Below, one piece after another: positions 1 through 7,745 of a stretch of 24,431 nucleotides of DNA. Location of the stretch: positions 1 through 24,431 of the forward strand of contig CAYRPO010000007.1 of the NCBI GenBank assembly GCA_964426305.1. Direction: 5' to 3'. The stretch comes from CAYRPO01 sp964426305. GTDB lineage: Bacteria > Patescibacteriota > Saccharimonadia > Saccharimonadales > CAIOMD01. Both the position numbers and the translations under genes were made by a program. Every line of letters begins with the position of its first letter. The first letter of the stretch is position 1. The notes under the pieces are model-generated. The model had not been told where the DNA came from. It searched no databases and was given only the letters and a program-made list of their open reading frames with translations.

Positions 1-42
1 GACTGCCACATGAGACCAAAAGAAAAGTGATTCGATGATCCC

Positions 43-1116
43 TTATGTAGACGCACGGTATTCCAGATATGAACGTATAAAATCCTTAAGGTTGCCGTCG
101 AGAACACTTTGCGCATCGGTTGTTTCGTGTTTTGTGCGAGTATCTTTCACCATGGTGTACGGATGTAGTACATAGTTTCTGATCTGATTCCCCCACGCAG
201 CCTGCTCATTAGGACCTTTGAGCTCACGGATGGTGGCGGTGTGCTGTTCTAGTTGCAGTTGAGCCAGACGAGAACGCAGAATCGTTAACGCAGTTTCCTT
301 GTTCTGTAACTGTGACCGTTCATTTTGTATAGCCACAACAAGACCCGTTGGCGTATGCGTCACGCGCACTGCCGAATCAGTAGTATTGACGCTCTGCCCA
401 CCGTGCCCACCTGCTCTATATACATCGATTTTTAAATCTTTCTCGTCGATCTCGACTTCGTCAGGCGTTGATATCTCAGGCAATACGTCAACCTTGGCAA
501 AACTGGTTTGGCGCAAACTATCAGCATTGAATGGGCTCAGGCGAACAAGTCGGTGGACACCGTGTTCGCTCTTGAGCTGTGCATAGGCATAGGCGCCGCG
601 CACGGTCATTACGACAGTTTTCATGCCAGCCTCTTCGCCTGGAGACTGCTCAATAACATCAATAACCATGTCTTCTTTTTCGGCCCAACGGAGATACATG
701 CGCATAAGCATCTCTGTCCAATCCTGAGCGTCTGTCCCGCCTGCGCCTGCATAAATCGACAAGATTGCATTATGATCGTCATATGTCCCGCTATACAGCA
801 ACTGTTGTCGTAGCCGTTCATACGTCACCTGTGCCTGCTCGGTAGCCATCGCCAGCTCCGAAGCCAAACTTTCATCGTGCAGCGCAGAAAGCTCGACAAC
901 GTCACGAATCGCCTTTTGCAAAGATAGCCATGGTTCGATGCTTTTTTTTATACGGGCTATGTGCTGCATAACCTCCTGCGCATGTTGCGGATTTGCCCAA
1001 AAATCTGACGCTACGCTTTGTGCTTCAAGCGTTGCTAGCTCTGTCTGCCTGTCGGTAATATGAAGCTGCTTGATTGCAGTTTCGACTGATGATTGCAATT
1101 GTCTGATCGGTTGCAT
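43..1116 (-). CDS. prfB: Peptide chain release factor 2 (RF2)
   Basis: RF2 recognises UAA/UGA stop codons in the ribosomal A site and triggers peptide release. The 357-aa product has the SPF stop-recognition tripeptide (about residues 194-196, in 'RLSPFNA') and the catalytic GGQ loop (about 239-241, 'GGHGGQSVN'), preceded by 'AGAGGTDAQDW', all typical of class I factors. I start at the ATG at 1116; a TTG at 1149 is in frame and would add 11 residues. No Shine-Dalgarno precedes either start, but TGATACACT, a possible extended -10, lies 7 nt before the ATG. The reading frame is continuous: the internal UGA frameshift site found near codon 26 of many bacterial RF2 genes is absent. It follows the M16 peptidase gene (stop at 1162), probably as the last gene of the secA block. 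The stop is TAA. Confidence 0.95.
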   Translation of the reverse strand: MQPIRQLQSSVETAIKQLHITDRQTELATLEAQSVASDFWANPQHAQEVMQHIARIKKSIEPWLSLQKAIRDVVELSALHDESLASELAMATEQAQVTYERLRQQLLYSGTYDDHNAILSIYAGAGGTDAQDWTEMLMRMYLRWAEKEDMVIDVIEQSPGEEAGMKTVVMTVRGAYAYAQLKSEHGVHRLVRLSPFNADSLRQTSFAKVDVLPEISTPDEVEIDEKDLKIDVYRAGGHGGQSVNTTDSAVRVTHTPTGLVVAIQNERSQLQNKETALTILRSRLAQLQLEQHTATIRELKGPNEQAAWGNQIRNYVLHPYTMVKDTRTKHETTDAQSVLDGNLKDFIRSYLEYRAST

Positions 1117-1123
1117 AGCAGCT

Positions 1124-1132
1124 AGTGTATCA
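1124..1132 (-). promoter_or_regulatory. Possible extended -10 promoter of prfB
   Basis: Read on the minus strand this is TGA-TACACT, a TGn-type extended -10 with 4/6 matches to TATAAT. Only 7 nt separate it from the prfB ATG, so transcription would start at or next to the start codon. No convincing -35 is visible at the right spacing. Confidence 0.35.
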
Positions 1133-1161
1133 GTTTTAGCAATAATCAACGCGCTTGATGT

Positions 1162-2445
1162 TCACGAAAAGAGTCGGGTGAGCTGTGCCTGCCACCCCGC
1201 AGCATCCACTGCACCTTCCTGGGACATCAGGCCAGCACCGTACGTTTTGCTACGAAGCATCGTTTGTGCTGCAGCAATGATGTCGTGAGTCGTTAAAGCA
1301 GCAACACGAGCCTCGACCCCAGCAAATGGCAGATAGGTATCTGTCATGTAAAAATACCCTCCATACCAGTTCGCAAGCCGAGCAACAGTCTGATTGCTTC
1401 GCTGAATTTGACCAAGTTGAAACAACTTAATAGCATCTAGTTCGGATTCTTTGATTGTGCCATTTTTTAATGCCGTATACTCACGAACAACCAGATCAAA
1501 CAGTGTCGGCATGTTATCTGCCTGCACTTGGCCGGATAAGGTCCAGACGTGGTTATTGCGAGTTCTGTAAAAGCCTTGCGAGATGCCATATATAAGCCCT
1601 TTTTCGCGGGCTTTGCCAAAAATACGAGAATGAAAAGTAGAAAACAATAGGTCTTCAATCACGCCAATCGCATCACATTCTTTTGTATCCAAGATATGAT
1701 CCATAGACGCCTCAACATGATAGATGACATTGTCAAGCTCCGGATTGCGCAACACGAGTGGCGCGTCTAGTGCTCGGGGGCGCTCGTCGGGCAAGATGAG
1801 CCGTTCCTCTCCTTGTGGCATCGCCATGCCTTCAAGCCGTTCCAATAGCGCTTCGCGGCGCTTCTGTACACTACCAGCACAGACAAAGCGCATATTACGG
1901 GTATAGTGCGTTCGGTTATAGTGAGTCACAATATCATCGAGCGTAATATCTTTAAGCTGGCGCGCTCGCTGCGCATAGCTCTGCGGCACAAAGCCCATGC
2001 GGTTTTCGACAATGAGCGACAATTCGGTATCGTGTTGATTTTTGCGGCTCTTGAGTTCTTCTCGAACATTCGCCTGCTCTGCTTGAAATTCTGATTCCAA
2101 GAACAGAGGTGCCTCTATGGCAAGGCAGAGCAAATCTAGAATACGTTCTGTTTCGAAATCAGCACACTCGGCGACATAGCCCATATGATAATCGGCAGTA
2201 TATGCATTGTTGTAAGCACCATTTTGCGTGAAAACAATGCTATAGTCACTCGCTTTCGGGTATTTCTTATTTGCACCCAGCACAAGATGTTCCATGATGT
2301 GTGCCACATCCATCTTGCCCTCGGGAGATAAGTAGTTTCCTGCACGAAAACTAACATCAGCATAAAAAACCGTGGCATCGGGGACGTCGATAAACAACCC
2401 TCTGGCGCCATTTTTGAGTTCGATAAGTTCTACAGTGTGCTTCAC
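1162..2445 (-). CDS. M16 family zinc metallopeptidase
   Basis: This is a 427-aa inverzincin-type peptidase (pitrilysin / mitochondrial-processing-peptidase family). The inverted zinc motif HIMEH is at residues 49-53, and the distal glutamate ligand fits E130 in 'NVREELKSR', 77 residues further on as in the family. The zinc site is therefore complete. The length matches the short M16B/M16C type with one N- and one C-terminal domain. I see no signal peptide, so a cytoplasmic peptide-degrading role is likely but the substrate is unknown. The start is GTG at 2445, 12 nt after the secA stop, with no obvious Shine-Dalgarno; the gene is probably cotranscribed with secA. It ends in TGA, evidence that UGA is a stop codon here. 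Confidence 0.9.
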   Translation of the reverse strand: MKHTVELIELKNGARGLFIDVPDATVFYADVSFRAGNYLSPEGKMDVAHIMEHLVLGANKKYPKASDYSIVFTQNGAYNNAYTADYHMGYVAECADFETERILDLLCLAIEAPLFLESEFQAEQANVREELKSRKNQHDTELSLIVENRMGFVPQSYAQRARQLKDITLDDIVTHYNRTHYTRNMRFVCAGSVQKRREALLERLEGMAMPQGEERLILPDERPRALDAPLVLRNPELDNVIYHVEASMDHILDTKECDAIGVIEDLLFSTFHSRIFGKAREKGLIYGISQGFYRTRNNHVWTLSGQVQADNMPTLFDLVVREYTALKNGTIKESELDAIKLFQLGQIQRSNQTVARLANWYGGYFYMTDTYLPFAGVEARVAALTTHDIIAAAQTMLRSKTYGAGLMSQEGAVDAAGWQAQLTRLFS

Positions 2446-2457
2446 TTGAAAAATACT

Positions 2458-5037
2458 CTAGTGTCGATTTTTTTTCTTGTTTTGCCGCTCACTTTTACGA
2501 GCTTGTTTTTTCTTGCGTGAACTTGCGGGCTTTGTTGTCTGTCGCGGCTTGAAGTCTTTTTCGGTTACGATCTCGGCTTCGGTAATCTGGTCGGCGTTTG
2601 CAACCGAATTGCGCGCTGCACGAGTCAGTTCAGTTTCTTGCATAACCTCGCCTTGAGTATCTATCGGAACGGCATGGAATAGATTGCGCAACACCTGGCG
2701 GCGCAACGTGACCTGCATGGCCTCGAACATCAGCTGTGCTCGACGACGATATTCAACCAGTGGGTCTCGCTGACCAACACTGGTCCAATGGATGCCTTCC
2801 CGCATATGTTGCATATCCTCAAGGTGCTGCATCCAGAGATTGTCGAGAATCTGGAAGTATATATCACGCTCGACAGCGCGCATAACATCGGAGCCAAACG
2901 CCGCTTGGCGTGCATCATACAATTCGTGAATTTCCTGTTCCAGTACCTTTTCAAAGCGATCAGCCTCGGCGTCAAAAAGACGGTCTAGAGTAGTATCGTC
3001 AAACGGAAATACTTCAGTGATGAGCGCTTCGTAGTTGTCGTCTTGTCCTGGCAGTTGCGCCAAGCTATGTGCCTCTTCTTGTATGAATTGCTTGATCCGA
3101 TCGTGGATATCGGCGTGTTGCAGCAATGCTTTGCGCGTTTCATAGGTTACCTTACGGTGCCTGTTCATTACATCGTCATATTTGACAACATTCTTTCGAG
3201 CATCAAAGTTAAAACCTTCTACTTTTTTCTGGGCACCTTCTAAGCTCCGGCTTACAACCCTGTTTTCGAGTGGCATATCCTCATCAACCTTGAGGCGATC
3301 CATGAGTTTCGCGATACTGTCGCCTGCAAAAATACGCATCAGGTCATCTTCACACGACACATAAAACTGCGTCATGCCAGGATCACCCTGTCTGCCGGAA
3401 CGACCCCTCAGCTGATTGTCGATACGTCGTGACTCATGCCGCTCGCTGCCAAGCACAAACAACCCACCAAGTTCTTTGGTGACATCGTCCAATACAATGT
3501 CGGTGCCACGACCAGCAATGTTTGTGGCGAGCGTCACAGCACCTTTTTGGCCGGCTTTTGCCACGATCGCAGCTTCTTTTTCATTGTTCTTGGCATTCAA
3601 TACTTCATGCGGAATGCCCGCCTTGGCAAGAGCCTGTCCTAGCTCTTCGTTGTTTTCGATTGATACTGTGCCAATCAGGACTGGCTGACCTTTTTCGTGC
3701 AATTCTTGTACGTGCTTTACGATCGCACGTACCTTGGCAGCGTGCGTCTTGTAGATACGATCTGGTAAGTCCTTCCTGGCAACTGCTCTGTTTGTGGGAA
3801 TCTCAACAACATCTAGTTTATAGATCTGATGAAACTCTTCACTCTCGGTAAGCGCAGTACCAGTCATACCGGCAAGCTTGTCATACAAACGAAAGTAGTT
3901 CTGGAAGCTGATTGTCGCCAACGTCATAGATTCTTCCTGGACAGTAACGCTCTCTTTTGCTTCGATTGCCTGATGCAAGCCCTCGTTGTAACGACGCCCC
4001 TTCAGGAGACGACCGGTAAACTCATCGACAATCACCACTTCACCATCTTTTGTGACTACATAATCCTTGTCACGGATAAATAACGTTTGGGCGCGCAATG
4101 CTTGCTCGAGGTGATAAATAGTACGGATATTTGTCTCTTCATACAGGTTCTTGATACCCAGCAGCTTTTGCACCTTTTCGACACCTGCATCTGTCAAGAC
4201 AACTCGCTTTTCCTTTTCGTCGATCTCGTAGTGTTCGGGCTTGAGTTGTGACACCATGCGAGCAAACTGCTGGTATGCCTGGCCACTTGCCGTACTTGGA
4301 GCCGATATAATCAGTGGTGTGCGAGCTTCGTCAATGAGAATTGAGTCGACCTCGTCAACGATCGCAAAGTTGAGCTCACGCTGACGTAACTGATCAACTT
4401 CGCGAACCATATTGTCACGCAAATAATCAAATCCAAACTCGTTGTTTGTTCCGTAGGTTATATCGGCACGGTATGCCTCTTGTCTCGTGCATGGCCGCAG
4501 ATGACGAAACCGTTTGTCGGAATGTTCTTCGTTGGTATATGCAGGATCATATATAAAGGATGCATCTGGGATAATAACACCTGTCGTGAGCCCCAAAAAA
4601 TGATAAACTTCGCTCATCCATCCAGCGTCACGCTGCGCCAGATATTCGTTAACCGTCACGACATGAACACCCTTGCCAGTAAGGGCATTTAGATATACTG
4701 GCGCAGTCGCTACCAATGTCTTACCCTCACCGGTCTTCATTTCGGCAACATTTCCCTCGTGCAAGACCATACCACCAACCAATTGAACATCAAAATGTCG
4801 CTGACCCAAGATACGCTTGGCACTTTCTCGGACCACCGCAAACGCGTCCGGCAAGATCTTGTCGAGCGACTCTTTTTCTAGGCGTTTTTTTAATACATCT
4901 GTCTGTTTCGACAGTTCTTTATCGCTGAGATTTGCGTAGTTCTCTTCAAGTTTACTAATCTCTCGAACTCTGCGGCGAAGACGTCGTACAGTTGCTCGTT
5001 GATTGTCACCCAATACAGATTTCAGTAGATTGCTCAT
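2458..5037 (-). CDS. secA: Preprotein translocase ATPase SecA
   Basis: SecA is the motor that pushes unfolded preproteins through SecYEG. The 859-aa product carries Walker A 'MKTGEGKT' (about 100-107), Walker B 'DEVD' (228-231, in 'IVDEVDSILIDEARTP'), the preprotein crosslinking domain after it, the second nucleotide-binding fold with 'AGRGTDI', 'LRGRSGRQGDPG', and the helical scaffold and wing regions. The C-terminus lacks the CxCx8CH-type zinc motif that binds SecB in proteobacteria and ends in a Lys/Arg-rich tail ('KKKQARKSERQNKKKNRH'). ATG start; an extended -10 about 77 nt upstream is the likely promoter. The M16 peptidase and prfB genes follow closely. It would export the cohesin and dockerin proteins found further along. 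Confidence 0.98.
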   Translation of the reverse strand: MSNLLKSVLGDNQRATVRRLRRRVREISKLEENYANLSDKELSKQTDVLKKRLEKESLDKILPDAFAVVRESAKRILGQRHFDVQLVGGMVLHEGNVAEMKTGEGKTLVATAPVYLNALTGKGVHVVTVNEYLAQRDAGWMSEVYHFLGLTTGVIIPDASFIYDPAYTNEEHSDKRFRHLRPCTRQEAYRADITYGTNNEFGFDYLRDNMVREVDQLRQRELNFAIVDEVDSILIDEARTPLIISAPSTASGQAYQQFARMVSQLKPEHYEIDEKEKRVVLTDAGVEKVQKLLGIKNLYEETNIRTIYHLEQALRAQTLFIRDKDYVVTKDGEVVIVDEFTGRLLKGRRYNEGLHQAIEAKESVTVQEESMTLATISFQNYFRLYDKLAGMTGTALTESEEFHQIYKLDVVEIPTNRAVARKDLPDRIYKTHAAKVRAIVKHVQELHEKGQPVLIGTVSIENNEELGQALAKAGIPHEVLNAKNNEKEAAIVAKAGQKGAVTLATNIAGRGTDIVLDDVTKELGGLFVLGSERHESRRIDNQLRGRSGRQGDPGMTQFYVSCEDDLMRIFAGDSIAKLMDRLKVDEDMPLENRVVSRSLEGAQKKVEGFNFDARKNVVKYDDVMNRHRKVTYETRKALLQHADIHDRIKQFIQEEAHSLAQLPGQDDNYEALITEVFPFDDTTLDRLFDAEADRFEKVLEQEIHELYDARQAAFGSDVMRAVERDIYFQILDNLWMQHLEDMQHMREGIHWTSVGQRDPLVEYRRRAQLMFEAMQVTLRRQVLRNLFHAVPIDTQGEVMQETELTRAARNSVANADQITEAEIVTEKDFKPRQTTKPASSRKKKQARKSERQNKKKNRH

Positions 5038-5110
5038 AGCGTAAAGATAAGTACACCTTCCCCGTTTTTGTCGTTGCCGCTCACCCGGCTACAGCTTATT
5101 TTTGCTATCG

Positions 5111-5143
5111 GTTATTGTACCATACCAAACAATAACTATGGTA
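5111..5143 (-). promoter_or_regulatory. Probable secA promoter with overlapping dyads
   Basis: On the minus strand TGG-TACAAT (5122 to 5114) is an extended -10. It sits inside a perfect 8-bp inverted repeat, GTTATTGT (5111-5118) and ACAATAAC (5129-5136), with a 10-nt spacer. A second 7-bp dyad, TACCATA (5118-5124) and TATGGTA (5137-5143), overlaps the first, so the two hairpins could not form together. Predicted start is near 5107, giving a leader of about 70 nt. An operator role is inference. Confidence 0.4.
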
Positions 5144-5175
5144 AAACATCACATCTCGACGATACAAAAGAGTCC

Positions 5176-5556
5176 TTAGGCGGCAGCAGATTGGCGCGAA
5201 AACTTGGCAAGCATGCGTCGTACCTTGCCCTTGCCGACTTTTTGCTGGGTAGTTTGTTGCTTATACTTGCGCAACTGGCTTTTTAATTTTTCTTCAACGA
5301 TGTCGATTGCCGCATACATGTTCACTGTGGTCTCTTTGGCGGCAATAACTTCGCCCGGCACACTGATCATAACCTCTGCCGTACACTGCTTCTTGGTCTT
5401 GACAATCTCTTCTTTTAGCTTGATCTCTGCGCTAACCGTCTTGCGAGCGTGTCGCGGGATATAAGCGTCAAGCTTTGCAACTTTTTTATGGGCGTATTTT
5501 GTCACGTCCTTGCTGAGGCTGGCGTGTATGCCTGTAACGGTTACTTGTTTGATCAT
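5176..5556 (-). CDS. hpf: Ribosome hibernation-promoting factor (HPF/RaiA family)
   Basis: The 126-aa protein has the S30AE/HPF fold signature: 'VTVTGIHASLSKDVTKYAHKKVAKLD' and then the stretch ending in 'VNMYAAIDIVEEKLKSQLRKYKQ'. Proteins of this family bind the 30S decoding region, silence ribosomes and promote hibernation or protect them during stress. At this length it is the short form, without the C-terminal dimerisation domain of long HPF. The C-terminal tail is basic (KVGKGKVRRMLAKF). Its ATG overlaps the serS TGA by 4 nt (ATGA), so the two are almost certainly translationally coupled and share the serS promoter. The stop is TAA. I saw no clear terminator after it. Confidence 0.9.
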   Translation of the reverse strand: MIKQVTVTGIHASLSKDVTKYAHKKVAKLDAYIPRHARKTVSAEIKLKEEIVKTKKQCTAEVMISVPGEVIAAKETTVNMYAAIDIVEEKLKSQLRKYKQQTTQQKVGKGKVRRMLAKFSRQSAAA

Positions 5557-6857
5557 ATGAGTTCCCTTCCGCCCATGTAGGGCCTTAATACACTTGGAAC
5601 ACGAACATCACCCTCTCTGGTCTGATAGCTCTCTATGATTGCAATGAGTGTACGCCCCATAGCAAAGGCTGTAGCATCGTTGGTATGGATAAATTCACTC
5701 TCGCCGCCCTTGCCTTTTGTCCGTGTTTGCAGACGACGCGATTGGTAGTCTGTCATGTAGTCAGCGGTATGTGTTTCGCGATACGCGTCCTGGCCGGGCA
5801 TCCAAGCATTGATATCAACACCATATGCATTTGGCTTACCAATGTCGGCCGTGCACTTCACAAGCAACTCATAGTGCAAGCCAAGTTGCTGCATCATATA
5901 TTCCTGTAAGGCAACAAGCAGTTTGTGCTCCGCAAGTCCAGTGTCGGCTGTGCTAAAAACTTCCATTTCGAGTTTGTCGAACTGATGCATGCGAATGATG
6001 CCTTCTGTATCTTTGCCATACGTACCGGCTTCTTGGCGAAAACTGGTCGAATAGCCAATGTAGCGAATGGGCAGCTGATTTGCCGCTAACACTTCGTTGG
6101 CGTACATACTACCAAGCGTATGCTCGGCGCTACCAATAAGCCACAGGTTGTCATCTTCGCCCTCGATGTGATATCGGTCTTCCCGCGGCTCAAGTCGATC
6201 CATCCGATCATACATTTCTTCACGAATCATCACCGGAGGCAAAACTGGTATGAAGGCTTTTTGTATAATGTCGAGTTCGTTTTCGGCGATAATTTTAGCG
6301 ATGAGCGCTTCATCGGTAAGCGTTGCAAACACATATTGTATGAGCGCAAACTGCAACTTGACAACATCGCCCTTAAGATACGCAAAGCGACTCCCTGTTA
6401 CCTTTGCAGCACGGACTTTATCGAGCCAGTCTTTTTGATTAGCAATTTGCACATGACTCTTTGGAGTAAAATCAAACGCCGGCTTATCTCCCCATGTATG
6501 AGCAATAACATTTTCGTCCTCACTGGAGCCTACCGGCACATCGGCAAGCGGCATGTTTGGCACTTTTTTGAGCAATGCCAACCACTCGGCATCAGCTTCG
6601 GACAGAAGCTGCTCTCGCTCCGCAAGTTCTATCTTTACCTGCTTGCCTTCGTCGATAACTTCTTGGCTTGGTTTACCACCCTTCATACTGGCTGCAAGTT
6701 CGTTACGACGCTGACGCAAAGATTCTACCTGTCCAAGGAGAGATTTACGGCTCTCATCTAGCGAAAGGAGCGCAGATATGTCAACACCATAACCTTTTTG
6801 CGTTGCCTTTTCTTGTACGAATGCTGGATTATCGCGGATGAACTGGATATCTATCAT
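5553..6857 (-). CDS. serS: Seryl-tRNA synthetase
   Basis: This is a class II synthetase that charges tRNA-Ser. The 434-aa protein has the N-terminal long coiled-coil tRNA-binding arm (about 30-100, with 'LRQRRNELAASMKGG'), motif 2 'SFRQEAGTYGKDTEGIIRMHQF' split across 272-293 and motif 3 'AFAMGRTLIAIIES' (397-410). The usual 'SSCSNxxDFQARR' segment reads 'THTADYMTDYQSRR' (362-375), and the serine-binding TxE is 'SAE' (243-245); both depart from common bacterial enzymes. ATG start with no Shine-Dalgarno, but a perfect TATAAT ends 6 nt before it, so the mRNA is probably leaderless. The gene overlaps hpf by 4 nt downstream. The stop is TGA. Confidence 0.97.
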   Translation of the reverse strand: MIDIQFIRDNPAFVQEKATQKGYGVDISALLSLDESRKSLLGQVESLRQRRNELAASMKGGKPSQEVIDEGKQVKIELAEREQLLSEADAEWLALLKKVPNMPLADVPVGSSEDENVIAHTWGDKPAFDFTPKSHVQIANQKDWLDKVRAAKVTGSRFAYLKGDVVKLQFALIQYVFATLTDEALIAKIIAENELDIIQKAFIPVLPPVMIREEMYDRMDRLEPREDRYHIEGEDDNLWLIGSAEHTLGSMYANEVLAANQLPIRYIGYSTSFRQEAGTYGKDTEGIIRMHQFDKLEMEVFSTADTGLAEHKLLVALQEYMMQQLGLHYELLVKCTADIGKPNAYGVDINAWMPGQDAYRETHTADYMTDYQSRRLQTRTKGKGGESEFIHTNDATAFAMGRTLIAIIESYQTREGDVRVPSVLRPYMGGRELI

Positions 6858-6863
6858 ATTTCT

Positions 6864-6869
6864 ATTATA
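6864..6869 (-). promoter_or_regulatory. serS promoter -10, leaderless configuration
   Basis: A perfect TATAAT on the minus strand lies in the 36-bp gap between the nuclease gene stop and the serS ATG. The spacer to the ATG is 6 nt (AGAAAT), so the expected transcription start coincides with the A of ATG. No good -35 is visible. This is the clearest of the leaderless-type promoters in the window. Confidence 0.6.
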
Positions 6870-6893
6870 GACCCGTTTGCCCCTGACGGCTTG

Positions 6894-7667
6894 CTATTTA
6901 CGTGACTTTTTCAAAAAATTCCACGCCAGTTGTAGTCGCTGACCCGTGTATGCACAGTAATCACATGTCAGATTCTGCTGTGGAATATCGCGAGATTCAA
7001 GTACATCTTTGATTTTCACCAAAATGCCGTCGATCCAATTCGCATTGCCGGTGTATGGAAAAATGTGTGTCCGAAATGTCACCGCGTTGTCGAAGCTATC
7101 GGCAGTAGCGATACCGTTGGCGTACACAAAATAGCCTACATCACTTACGCTAAAGCCATTGGCACGTAACAGCCATTGATACACTTCCATTTGTCGACGG
7201 TATGCATCATGCCAACCACCTGGCGGATCAAGATCGGTGATCTCTTTTGTCTTGGCCGTGGCTTTGTAGTCAACAACGTGCAGTTCTTTGGCGGTGTTGA
7301 CCCATACGTCGTCAACGGCACCAAAAACCAGTAGATTTGTAGGCTCATGCAAGAACTGAACGCCAACAAAATTTTCACGCCAGGTGTCGAGATCTGCATG
7401 CGAAAATGGTATCGCGTCGACGTGAAATTGAGCAAACCAAGGATGTGGCTGTGCCTTGGACCTATATACATCGAATTCGCGCTTTAGGAGTGTGTCAACT
7501 GCAGCGTTGATCAGAAAGGGCGGTGTGTTGGGGCGCTTAATATTTTGGACGCGATCAAGCCAGAAGCATCTTGGGCATTCAACAAACAAATCAATCTTAC
7601 TACGGCTGATCTTGAAGGGTGTTTTTTGTCCAGGTTTATACGGTGTGTCGTAACGTTGATAGGCCAT
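6894..7667 (-). CDS. PD-(D/E)XK nuclease, RecB/Cas4-like, with two Cys pairs
   Basis: The 257-aa protein has a RecB-type nuclease core: aspartate in 'FGAVDDVW' (about 119-120), the 'DYK' of 'VVDYKAT' (133-135) and a motif IV-like 'QMEVYQWL' with Q159 and Y163. Two cysteine pairs flank the core, 'CPRC' (31-34) and 'CDYC' (235-238), a layout like the Fe-S cluster of Cas4/AddB-type nucleases. A DNA exonuclease or repair role is likely. There is no CRISPR array or other cas gene here, so it is not a CRISPR Cas4 by context. I start at ATG 7667; the frame stays open back to 7739, but those residues overlap a terminator and promoter and are poorly coding. TGTTACAAT, an extended -10, ends 12 nt before the ATG. 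Confidence 0.85.
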   Translation of the reverse strand: MAYQRYDTPYKPGQKTPFKISRSKIDLFVECPRCFWLDRVQNIKRPNTPPFLINAAVDTLLKREFDVYRSKAQPHPWFAQFHVDAIPFSHADLDTWRENFVGVQFLHEPTNLLVFGAVDDVWVNTAKELHVVDYKATAKTKEITDLDPPGGWHDAYRRQMEVYQWLLRANGFSVSDVGYFVYANGIATADSFDNAVTFRTHIFPYTGNANWIDGILVKIKDVLESRDIPQQNLTCDYCAYTGQRLQLAWNFLKKSRK

Positions 7668-7679
7668 GATATGCAACGT

Positions 7680-7688
7680 ATTGTAACA
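7680..7688 (-). promoter_or_regulatory. Extended -10 promoter of the nuclease gene
   Basis: TGT-TACAAT on the minus strand starts in the last T of the upstream terminator's T-run. It ends 12 nt before the ATG at 7667, predicting a leader of only about 5-6 nt. Terminator and promoter are therefore fused back to back. Confidence 0.45.
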
Positions 7689-7736
7689 AAAAAACGGGCG
7701 GTCCGGGCAAAAGGCAACGAGGCCTGCCCGGATCGC
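7688..7736 (-). terminator. Rho-independent terminator after the 67-aa gene
   Basis: The minus-strand arms at 7725-7736 and 7698-7709 pair in 11 of 12 positions (GCGATCCGGGCA with TGCCCGGACCGC). The 15-nt loop contains a small GGC/GCC stem. A CG and a run of seven T (7694 to 7688) follow. It begins 10 nt after the stop codon of the gene at 7746-7949. Confidence 0.8.
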
Positions 7737-7745
7737 CATGGGTCG

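Noticed and set aside
1..42. Start of another minus-strand gene beginning at the ATG at 11
   Set aside because: Only four partial codons are visible and there is no Shine-Dalgarno or -10, so it cannot be supported.
6120..6761. A 213-codon plus-strand open frame opposite serS
   Set aside because: It lies entirely antisense to a full, well-conserved serS and has no recognisable domain.
7668..7739. Longer N-terminus for the nuclease
   Set aside because: These codons lie in a terminator hairpin, its T-run and a promoter, so they are unlikely to be coding.
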